Both the position numbers and the translations under genes were made by a program. Positions 35,102 to 47,200 of a stretch of 56,907 nt of DNA are shown one piece after another. The stretch covers positions 1 to 56,907 of the forward strand of contig JAJFUH010000220.1 in assembly GCA_021372535.1 (NCBI GenBank). Direction: 5' to 3'. The notes below the pieces were generated by a model. That model was given only the letters and a program-made list of their open reading frames with translations, did no database searches and was not told the origin of the DNA. Positions within the stretch are counted from its first letter, which is position 1, and every line of letters starts with the position of its first letter. The stretch comes from a bacterium (GTDB lineage: Bacteria; Latescibacterota; Latescibacteria; Latescibacterales; Latescibacteraceae).

Positions 35102-35143
35102 TGTGATTGGCATCACATTATCAAACAGTTGTTTTGATATAAA
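35102..35143 (+). promoter_or_regulatory. CRP-type site and -10 box for the giant surface-protein gene
   Basis: TGTGATTGGCATCACA (35102-35117) is a perfect TGTGA-N6-TCACA palindrome. A TATAAA -10 box lies at 35138-35143, 28.5 bp from the centre of the site, so the site sits near -41 of the expected start, as for class II CRP activation. This arrangement is within 1 bp of that at the propeller gene. The leader would be about 120 nt. Confidence 0.65.
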
Positions 35144-35270
35144 TTCAATTGTATTACTTCATATTACGATAGAAATGTGTTGCTTTATGCCGATATTCGT
35201 TTTAGAATAGGAAAGTCATACATATTATATTTTCTCTCCGTTCATTTTATTTCTTCATTGGACATTGTTA

Positions 35271-38200
35271 ATGAAACTCCGTGTTAAAAACATACTCCTC
35301 CTGATATGTGGTTTCCTCTTTTTCTGTTCAGGCGTTTTTGGCGATATGATGCCGGCAGGTGCAATACCCGGCACACTCGACGAATCATTTGGATCGTTGG
35401 GCAGAACTTACACCGATCTGAACCAGTTTTCGGCAGAATACGGCAAAGCTGTGGTTTGTAACTCGGAGGGGAAAGTCATCGTTGCCGCTACGGTCAATGG
35501 CACCATAGCCCTCGCGCGCTTCGATTCAACCGGTGTTCTGGATCCCGCCTTCGGAGATGCTGGAATAGTAATAACACCTATCACTGGTGAAGCCAAAGCT
35601 CTCAATTTATTATCTGCCGAGGGAGAATACTATATTGTCGTCGGTTCTACTGATGACGGGGGCGAAAATGATTTCGTGGTGGCCTGTTACGATTATTTGG
35701 GTGCCCCTGAAACAAATTTTGGCAATGGCGGTGTTGTTACCACCGATTTTGGAGGCACGGATGACAGCGCCTGTGCTGTCGGTATTTCTTATGACGATGG
35801 GGGGATTCTGGTCGCCGGCTATACCAATGTAAATGGTAATTACGATTTTGCCGTGGCAAAATATACCTTCCCCTTCGGCAATTTGGATACCAGCTTCAAC
35901 ATCACCGGTAAGTCTACATTTGATATTAATGATTCGGGTTATGATGATAAAGCATTTGGAATTACCATCAATGCTATCGATTATTCAATTTTGGTGACAG
36001 GTTCTGCCGGTAACGGCACAGACAGCGATCTCGCGCTGATCTGTTTGGATACTAGCGGAGATCTCGACTCTGATTTCGATTCAGATGGCATATTGACCTG
36101 CGATTTCAACTCGAACAATGACGACATCGGGTATGCAGTATCCTATAATTCAACAAATACTTGCATTGTTGTTACCGGCACCACCGATAACGGTACCGAT
36201 CTGGATTTTGCCATTGCCGTGATAGATTCCGACGGTGTTCATCTTGTGACAAAGGATTTGGGCGACGATGAACAGGGAAACGGCGTCGCATTTCAGACCG
36301 ATGGGAAAATAATTGTTTCCGGTACGGCAGGTTCCGATTTTGCCGTAATACGTTATCAGGCCGATATCGATAACGGGCTGGACACGACGTTTAACGATCC
36401 CGATGGTTATTTGATTGCCGATATTGCGGGATTCGATGACACTGCGAACGGCATGTCTCTTGATATATTCGATAGAATAGTCATTGTCGGCACCAGTATC
36501 GTTTACGGTAATCCCGATCTCGTCGTTACCCGAATAACGGCCGATGGCAGTCCCGATTACGATTTTGGCAGCGGGAGCAGTTATCAGGCAGTCGACTTTC
36601 CGTTGGTTCACCAGAATGACTGTGCATTCGGGGTAGCCGTTCAGTATGACGGAAAAATCGTCGTTTCCGGAAGCAACGGTTCGTCCGCGGGTCTTGTCCG
36701 ATATAATTCAAACGGCTCCCTCGATACGTCATTCGGTTCCAATGGCACCGTCAAGGTCACAATACCAGGATATACATGGACGGCAAATGAAAAAGTTGTA
36801 ATACAGCCCGACCATAAAATTATTCTGGTGGGTTCGACTGAAGAAGTAGGCGGTCCGCTCGTCATTTCGCGTTTCAATGAGGACGGCTCTCCGGATATCG
36901 GTTTTGGGATCAACGGGAGAGTGGAACAGGATCCGGGAGTACCGGTTTACATAGCCGGTGTCGGATTACAATCCGACGGTAAAATCGTGGTTGGAACCAC
37001 AGCCTCCGATGACGGGGATTACTTTGTATTGGTTATCCGGTTGAATACCGATGGCAGTCTTGATGAGACGTTTGGCGACGGAGGGATGGCTTATGATGAA
37101 AACGGCATGTCATATTCCGCCATGGTGTATGATATGGTCATACAGCCGGATGATAAAATCGTGTTGTCCGGTGGTATCATCAATGGGATTGTGCCGAATT
37201 TTTTCCTCGTTCGATTTACCGCCGGAGGTGTGCTGGATACCACATTCGGTTCCAATGAAGACGGAAAGGTCATTATCACACCCGGTCCGTTTGCAACTAT
37301 AGCGAATGGAGTTGCCCTTCAGCCCGACGGTAAAATCGTAGCGGCCGGATTGATGGATACTACTCAAGGAATGTGTAAGATTGCACAAGTTCCTCGTGCT
37401 CCTCGTGCTCCGAGAACTCCGAGAGCCCCGAATGCCGCTAAAGCTGCGAAAGCCGCAGAGAATTTTTTGAATATAGTCATTATGAGGTTTTTGAGCGATG
37501 GCACACTGGACGAGACATTCGCTGACGAAGGGATAAATGTGCTTGATACCGGTGAGGATATTTTTATTGAAGATGTCCTCATCGATACGAACGGGAAAAT
37601 CGTCGTTGGAGGAAATTATAATGGATGGGATTTTGCGGTCGGGTGCTTCAACAGCAACGGGTCCATTTGCAGCGAGTTTGGTGACAGTTATGTAACTGGT
37701 TTTACATTCCCGGACTTATCAACCGGTGGTGATTTTGTTGATGACTGTACCGCCATCGCGCTCGATTCCAATCATAGAATCATCGCTGTCGGTTTTTCCG
37801 ATCAGGGAACGACATACACGGACTTCACGATCGCCCGTATCAACAGTACTCCTTTAACGGTGAAATTCACTACCACAGGTCATGGGGAAGTTCTTGCGGA
37901 TTCCACACAATATGTTGTTTACAACGGTGTAACAACGTCGGTGTCACCGGATCCCGATTACGGGTATCATTTCTCCGGGTGGACCGGCGACCATACCGGA
38001 TCGGAGACTGATTTTCCCCTCATTCTCACCAATGTCATCCAAGACATGAATATCGTCGCCCATTTCTCCAAGAATACGTTTACAGTGGACTTCACCATCA
38101 TGGGGAATGGATCGATAACCGGCACGCTCTCCCAGAATGTCGAATTTGAAGGTTCCACGACGCCGGTTACCGCGGTGGCCGATCCGGGCAACCATTTCAC

Positions 38201-41200
38201 CGGATGGACGGGTGATGTTACCACAATCACCAATCCCCTTACCATCACCAATGTCGATAACAACATGGTGGTCACTGCCAATTTCAATGACGCATGCACT
38301 GTTATGAATACCGACGACAGCGGTACAGGTTCCCTCCGTCAGGCGATTCTCACCGCCAATTCGGGCGAAACGATCCTCTTCGATGCCGGTGTGATGGGGA
38401 CAATCACGCTGACATCCGGCCAGCTCGCTATCAATAAAAAACTCACGATCCACGGTCCGGGCATCGATGACCTCACCATCTCCGGCAACAATACGAGCCG
38501 GATATTCTTTATAGGCCCGAACGGAGATGTCACCATCAACCTCATGACAATAACAAACGGCAATGCGGGAATAAATGCCGGCGGCGGGATTTGGAGCCAG
38601 GGCAAGCTGACACTCTCTGCCTGTGTCGTTTCCGGCAATACCACCGACAACAATTTCGGTGCGGGAATCTGCAACTCCGACGGTGACCTCATGGTGGAGA
38701 ACTGCACGATTTCCTCCAACAACGCCGGGACAACGAGCGGGTACGGTGGTGGAATCTATGTCAGGTCCGGCTCCGCTCTCATAACGAACTCGACCATCAG
38801 CGGAAACTCGGCATACAAGGGCGGCGCTCTGTACAATACGGCATTCAATGATACATCGGCTTCAGTGTCAACCATCGAAGTTTATAACAGCACGCTGAGC
38901 GGCAACACGGTCTCATGCCAGGGTGGTGCGCTTTTCAACTGGGCTCATGACAACGTGAATGCGCATGCAAAAACGCTCTTCAACAACTGTACTATCACAG
39001 AAAACAGCGCGACTGTTGAAGGCGGTGGTGTGTATGTGAACGATTATACCGGTGACGACCAGTTGTGCGAGGTCATGCTCAAAAACACCATCCTCGCGGG
39101 GAATACCGCTCCGACCGGCGCCGATTGCCTCAATTCTCCGCAGGCAACGTGTACCACTCAGTCGCTCGGGTACTGTCTGGTCGGCGCAACAGTCGACTTC
39201 ACCGGAGGAACCGGCGACATAAACATCGGCGCCGACGATCCTTTGCTTGCCCCCCTTGCAGACAACGGCGGCCCGACCTTTACCCATGCATTGGAAAGCG
39301 GCTGCCTTGCCGTCAATGCAGGTGCCGGAACGGACAGCGAAGGTAATCCGGTCCCAAACGATCAGCGCGGCGTGGCTCGTCCCCAGGGAGCATCCAACGA
39401 TATCGGTGCTGTGGAAGCTGCGGTTCATACGGTGACATTCGTGGCGGGACCGAACGGCCACATTGACGGTACGCTCGTGCAGCAGGTTATTGATGGGGGG
39501 AGTACGACTTCGGTAACCGCAGTGCCCGATGAAAATTATCTGTTCTCCGACTGGACGGGAGATGGTCTGTATAAAACCTCAAATCCCCTCGCAGTCACCG
39601 ATGTAACATCCGATATGAATATCACGGCCAACTTTGTATCCAATACTCTTACGGTGACAAACGATTATGATGATGGTGCCGGATCGCTGCGGAATACAAT
39701 AGCCATTGCCCCGCCTGGTGCTGTTATTATGTTCGACAGTGGCCTGGCGGGTCAGGTGATAACGCTGACAACTGATGAACTCGTCATTAACAAAAACCTT
39801 ACGATCAACGGTACGGCGGCGCCGAATCTTTCGATCAACGTTTATGAGCCTATCCGTATATTTAAAGTGATCAGCGGTGTAAGCGCAACCATCACAGGGC
39901 TGACTATCAATGGCGGATATCTGGAAGGAGGCTTCGGTGCGGGAATCCTGAACGAAGGCTCGCTCATCCTCTCGGATTGCACGGTAAAAGACTGCACCAA
40001 CATCAATGGTTTCGGCGGTGGTATCTGCAACAGGGGCGATCTGGTGGTGCAGAAATGCACCATAAGCGGAAACAACGTGGGGAATGGTGACGGCGGGGGT
40101 ATTTTTAACGAGCACCTCGGGAATCTCACCGTAAACTTTTCCACAATCTGCGGTAATTCCGCCCAGCGCGGCGGCGGTATCATGAACTGGGAAACGAATA
40201 TCGAGTCCTCGGCCATCACAACCATTAACAACAGCACCATAAGTGGAAACAATGCATCCTCTTATGGCGGCGGAATAATGAACTACAGTGATTGCCAGGA
40301 TGCCAATGCGCATGTTGCGATCAATTTTGCGACGATCACCGACAATTCCGCCGGGAGCATCGGTGGCGGCCTCTATCAGGACTGGGGTGTTCAGGGTACG
40401 AAAACCGCCGAAATCGAGTACCGGGACACCATTATAGCGGGAAACAACGGCGAAGCTGGCCCCAATGACTGTGCTCAGTCCAATGGCACCATGATATCGC
40501 GAGGGTACTGCCTCATCGGTGAGACCACCGGAGATGTGACCGGCGATGCAACCGATATTGTCATCGGAACGGCAGACCCCAACCTCGGCCCGCTCGACGA
40601 TAACGGAGGCCCGACCAAGACACACAAACCGCTGTCCGGGTGTCTCGCCATCAATGCAGGTAACAGCCAGGGTATCGGCGGAACAGAATTCACGGTCGAT
40701 CAGCGATTTTTTGCCCGTCCCCAGGGAGCAGCCCACGATATCGGTGCTGTGGAAGCTGAGCTCCATACGGTAACTTTCGTGGCAGGACCAAACGGCCATA
40801 TTACAGGAACTCTCGTTCAATATGTTTCCGATGGCGGGAGCACGACGCCGGTTACCGCTATTCCCGATGAATTCTATGTTTTCTCCAACTGGTCGGGAGA
40901 TGATTTTTATAAGACCAACAATCCTCTTGTGGTAACTAATGTGTTATCCGATATGATTATCACAGCCGATTTTGCCTATGGAATTTACACGGTAACAAAC
41001 GATATGGATGACGGCTGCGGGTCGCTGAGGCATGCAATAACCTATGTTCCTCCCAATGGGTATATCGTGTTTGACAGCTCCCTTGCGAATCATGTAATAA
41101 CATTGACAACAGGTCAACTTTTCATTACTCAAAATCTTATCATCGATGGCAGTGCCGCGCCCAATCTGGAGATCAGCGGAAACAATACATCCCGCGTTTT

Positions 41201-44200
41201 TAAAGTGGACACCGGTGTAACCGTGGCCATCAGCGGATTGATTATTTCGAACGGGAATTCTTCCGGCAGCTATGGCGCCGGAATATATAATCAGGGTTCT
41301 CTGACTCTTACCAATTGCGAGATCAAAAACTGCACAGCCCCCAGCGAAGGATACGGCGCCGGAATCGCAAACAGCGGCGTTCTGGTGGTACAGAAATCCT
41401 CCATACACGATAACTCTCTGCCATCCGGTACCGGCGGAGGCATCTTTAACAGTCCACCCGGTATTGTAACCATATGCTCTTCCACAATTGCCAATAATTC
41501 CGCCTACCAGGGAGCCGGTATTATGAACCTGGATACTACCCTCTCGGCGGGTTCGGTTGTCGTTATCAACAACAGCACCATCAGCGGGAATGTGGCTTCC
41601 GACAAGGGCGGCGGCATCATGAACTACAGTGAATACAACGGTTCCGATGCCCGTGTTACCATCAATTTTGCTACAATCACCAATAATTCCGCCGCTATTG
41701 CCGGTGGAGGAATCTGCCAGGAATGGGGGTCGTCCGGCACTAAAATAGCCTTGACGCAGTACCGGAATACCATCATAGCCGGCAACACCGTCGAGGTTTC
41801 TCCCAATGACTGTGCACTGATCAATGGCACTATGATATCGATGGGGTATTGCCTTATCGGTGTGACTTCAGGAAGCCCGACCGGCGATGCCACCGATATC
41901 GTAATCGGAACGGCAAGCCCCAATCTCGGTCCGCTCGAGGATAACGGCGGCCCGACCAAAACGCATAAGCTGCTGCAGGGATGTCCCGCTATCGATGCGG
42001 GTAACAGCGAGGGTATCGGCGGCGTAGTACTCACAGTCGATCAGCGAAATTATTATCGCCCCCAGGGCGGAGGATACGATATCGGGGCTTATGAAGCTTC
42101 CGCCGGAGAAATTACAGCGGACTATACAATTATTTTCAACGCCGCCACGGGAGGCACCATCTCCGGGACAACACCCCAGATTATTCCCCCCGGCGGCACC
42201 ACGACTCCTGTAACGGCGGTTCCCGGCGCCGGGTATCTGTTCAGCGGATGGACCGGAGATTATACGGGAACGGAGAATCCGCTGACCATCGCCGATGTCT
42301 CGACGAACATGACCATCACCGCACAATTCGTTCAGAATAATGCCCCCGTACTGCTTGTTGATCGAACCCCGGTTATGACACCTATCGCCCAGGGCGCTGT
42401 TAATAATCCGGGAAATACTGTCGCCCAGATTGTCGTTGACGGTTCTATCACCGATGTAGAGGGGGCTGTGGAGGCTATTGCGGTTACTTCGGTGGATAAC
42501 AGGAACGGAAGATGGGAATATTCCCTCGATGATGGCAGCACATGGAATAATTTTTCAGCAGCGATCGGGACGATCGCATCTTTTGCAAATCTTGCCCGGT
42601 TGCTCGACGGTGTTGCAATAAGCAGCACGACGAATAAAATAAGGTTTGTGCCCAATACAAACTATACCGGTACGACATGGTTTCTGTTCCGCGCCTGGGA
42701 TAAGAGTGCGGGTACAGTCGGCCAGACAGGCAATGCGTCAGTCACCGGCGGCTCGACGCCATTCAGCGCCCAGAGAGATACGGCATATGTAAAGGTGGGG
42801 ACCCAGTACACGGTAACGTTTACCTCAGGACCGCATGGCCATCTCACCGGAACGACGACGCAGACGGTTATTTCCGGGGGGAGTTGCACACCGGTGACCG
42901 CCGTTACGGAATCAGGGTACCAGTTCGCAGGCTGGACTGGCGATTATACCGGCTCGAACAACCCTCTGACGGTCACGAATGTCACCCAAAACATGACAAT
43001 TACCGCAAACTTCGAAACCGCCCTGCACGCCGTGACCTTCACAACGGACGGGCATGGTACAATCCAGGGTGTAACGCCCCAGGGAATTCCGCATGGCGGG
43101 GATTGTTCACCGGTAACCGCTGTTCCCGCGAGCGGGTATCATTTCATCGGATGGACGGGCAGCATCACCAGTCCCAACAATCCGATTACCGTACAGCAAG
43201 TAACCGAGGACATGACCATTACCGCAGTTTTCTCGAACACATGGGTGGTACACTTTTCTGCCGGAGCTCACGGGAAACTCTCGGGTGAAACCGCGCAGCT
43301 TGTCGTTCAAGGGCAAGGCACCTCATCGGTGACCGCCATTCCCGACGCAGGATATCATTTTACGGGCTGGACAGGCGATGTAACAAGCAGCAGCAATCCG
43401 CTTTCCGTCTCGGGAGTGTCATCAAATATAAGTGTAACCGCTAATTTTTCCAATACATACACTGTCTCCTTCTCTTCCGGCGGCAATGGGAAGATAGAAG
43501 GTTCGACCTCTCAGGAGGTGATCAGCGGGCAGAGCTGCACCATGGTGACTGCCGTACCGGATACGGGTTACCAGTTCTTGGGCTGGACAGGCGATTTCGA
43601 GGGTACCGGGAATCCTCTCCTCATCGCCAATGTCTCAAAGGATATGTCCATCACCGCGCTTTTTGGTCTTCCCTCTTTTACGGTGACTTTCTCTGCGGGC
43701 TCCAATGGTTCCCTTACCGGCAATACGACACAGACTGTCGGCAAGGGTGAAAGCTGTACCGAAGTCACCGCGTTACCGGCGGATGGGTATGAATTCACCG
43801 GCTGGTCTGGTGACTACACGGGTAAAGACAACCCGCTCGTCCTGTCGAATGTAACCCGTGACATGACCATCACGGCTAATTTCGCGCTCCCTGTCTATAC
43901 GGTGAGCTTCTCTGCGGGCGCAAATGGTTCCCTTACCGGTAATACGACACAGACAGTCGGCAAGGGTGAAAACTGCACCGAAGTCACCGCGGTACCCGCG
44001 GAAGGGTATGAATTTACCGGCTGGTCCGGTGATTACACGGGTAAAGACAACCCGCTCGCCCTGTCGAATATCACCAGGGATATGACCATCACGGCTAATT
44101 TCGCGCTCCCTGTCTATACGGTGAGCTTCTCTGAGGGCGCCAATGGAAGTATTACGGGGAATACCACCCAGACGGTCAAGAAGGGTGAAAGCTCTACCGA

Positions 44201-47200
44201 AGTCACCGCGGTACCCGCGGAAGGGTATGATTTTATCGGCTGGACAGGCGATTATACGGGCGCTGCCAACCCGCTCACCCTGTCGAATGTCACTTCGGAT
44301 ATGACCATCACGGCGAATTTCGGCCAGCCTGTTTACACGGTGTCTTTCTCGGCGGGCGCCAACGGCTCTCTCACCGGACAGACTGCCCAGACAGTTAAAA
44401 AGGGCGGGAGCTGTACCGAAGTCACCGCAATTCCAGCAGAAGGGTATGATTTTATCGGCTGGAGCGGAGATTTTACAGGCGCCGCCAACCCGCTTATCAT
44501 ATCGAATGTCACTTCGGATATGACCATCACGGCTAATTTCGGCCATTCGGCCTACACGGTTACGTTCTCGTCGGGCTCCAACGGTTCGCTTTCCGGTCAG
44601 ACTTCCCAGACGGTCATAAAGGGCGGAAGTTGTTCGGCGGTTACCGCAGTGCCTGCCAACGGTTATCGCTTTACCGGATGGACCGGAGACTATACAGGCT
44701 CCGACAACCCGCTCACCTTGTCAAATGTCACCTCGGATATGACCGTCTTCGCCAATTTCTCGAACGTCTGGACAGTGACATTTTCATCGAGCGGCGGAGG
44801 GACTCTCACCGGCAACACCACCCAGACGGTAACGAACGGATCGAATTGTTCCATGGTTACCGCAGTGCCTTCAAACGGGTATCGATTCACCGGCTGGAGC
44901 GGTTCGTATAACGGTACCGATAATCCGCTCACCATATCGAATGTTACCTCGGATTTGACTATTACCGCAAACTTCTCGAATACATGGTCAGTGACATTCT
45001 CAACGAACGGTTTCGGGTCCATCAGCGGCAGTACATCTCAGACGGTGACAAACGGTTCAAACTGCTCCGAAGTTTCCGCGATTCCGGGAACAGGATACTA
45101 TTTTGCCGGATGGAGCGGAGATTATACCGGCGCTGCCAACCCGCTCACCATCACCAATGTCATGTCCGACCTCACCATTACCGCAAATTTCGTTCTCATC
45201 CCTGTTGTGGAGATTCCGAGTATCGCAGGATTTTCTCCGGGATCCGGCGGACCCGGGACCTGGGTTACCATCAGCGGATCGAACTTCAAGGGTGTGACCG
45301 ATGTATCGTTCGGCGGTACACAGGCGGCGAGCTTCGTGGTTGATTCCGATACACAGATAACAGCCCAGGTGGGCAGCGGTTCCACCGGTACGATATCGGT
45401 GACAACCGCAGGCGGAACGGCCTCGAGCACGGGAATCTTCTCCATGAATGTGAATGAAGCGCCGACCGATATTTCGCTGTCGAGCACTTCTGTGGATGAA
45501 AACAAAGATGCTGGAACGGAGGTCGGCACTTTTTCGACCACCGATGTCAATTCAGCAGACATTCATACCTATTCATTCGTAAACGGAGAAGGCGATACCG
45601 ACAACGGCAGTTTTTCGATCAGCGGTTCCTCGCTGGTCACGACGTCAAAACTCGATTACGAGACACAGAATACCTATTCGATCCGTGTTCGCTCAACCGA
45701 CAACGGCAATCCGGGATTAAGTTGCGATAGATCCTTCGTTATCACTGTCAACAATACAAACGATCCCCCTGTTATCGGTGAACTGGCCGGTGGCACCGTC
45801 AGGGAGGGAGAGCAGTTCACGCTCCAGGTTTCGGCGGTCGATGTCGAAGGCGATGCAATAACATACTCATTGAACGAAGCACCGGAGGGGATGACGATAT
45901 CCGAAACGGGCGGGATAAGCTGGACACCGGATTTCACCATGGCAGGAGACTATACCGTTACCGTTCAGGCGACGGATTCGAAGGGAAGCTCGAGCGAAGC
46001 TTCATTCAGTCTTAAAGTGCTCGAAGGCGGCACAGCGCCGGTAATAACCACAACGGAACTGCCCAATGCACAGAAAGGGATCCCGTACTCGGCTCAGATC
46101 ACGGTCGAAGACCCCGATGTTGGTGACAGTTTTGCGTTCGAACTCCTGAGCGGTCCCGGCTGGATGTCGATCAACGATGCCACGGGAGAACTGTCGGGAA
46201 CACCGTCTCAGAGTGATATTGCCGACAGTGTGACCGTTTCCGTCGGTGTAACGGACAGCGGAGGACTCAAAGCCGACAAGACCTTTACGATAACCGTGGA
46301 GAATGTGAATAATCCTCCTTCGCTGACCAACGAATCGTTACCGGATGCCAGACAGAACGAGCTCTATACGGCTCTCCTGGCCGCAACCGATCCTGACGAA
46401 GGTGATACGCTTACATTCATTATGCCGGGAGGCCCGGGCTGGATGACCCTGAATTCCGAAACGGGAGAATTATCGGGTACACCGGGCAACGGAGATGCCG
46501 CAGACAGTGTGCTGGTGACTGTCGGAGTGAGAGACAGCGGCGGTTTGACCGAAGAAAAAACGTTCATGATCAAAGTGGTCAATGTCAACGATCCACCCCG
46601 TATAACGACCGCGTCTCTGCCCGATGCCACCGAGGGACAGGAATATTCCGCGGGGATTGCTGCTGATGACCCGGATCAGGGCGACACACTGGCATTTTCG
46701 CTCGTTCAGGGTCCCGGCTGGCTCGCTATAAACTCCGAGACCGGAGCACTTTCGGGAATTCCGGGCAGCGATGATATCGCGGACAGTGTCACGGTCACCA
46801 TCGAGGTGAAGGATGCCCAGGGATTGACCGACAACCGCGAGTTCATGTTCACGGTGATCAATGTCAACGATCCTCCGGAGATAGTGACCGAGAAACTGCC
46901 GGATGGATTCGAGGATTTACCTTACGAGGCAAAGGTCGATATACTCGATCCCGACAGGAACGACACACACCTGTTCGAGCTCGTGAGCGCACCGAAATGG
47001 CTTGAGATCGATCCCACCGGAGGAGGGCTGTCCGGAAAGCCGGGTACATTTGATGTGGCTGAGGAAGTGACGATTATCATCAGAGTGACGGATGAAGGCG
47101 GATTATTCGCCGAGAAAACCTTCATGATACCGGTCAAGCCGTCTCCTCTTCCGAAAATCGAGGTGCTTTCTCCGAATGGCGGAGAAAAAATAATGGCCGG

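Larger units (their letters stand above)
34646..35270. other. 625-nt repeat-rich upstream region of the giant gene
   Basis: From left to right it holds MITE-like copy 3, family 1 copy D directly abutting it, then ~330 bp of very AT-rich DNA with a CRP-type site and promoter. No gene was recognised. Confidence 0.6.

Noticed and set aside
39579-40820. 413-residue minus-strand open frame inside the giant gene
   Set aside because: It mirrors the beta-helix repeats on the antisense strand, has no domain of its own, and similar frames recur in each repeat unit.
42805-45200. Regularly spaced 219-bp repeats as a CRISPR array
   Set aside because: The units are coding, 73 residues each, with no spacer/repeat alternation and no cas genes nearby.
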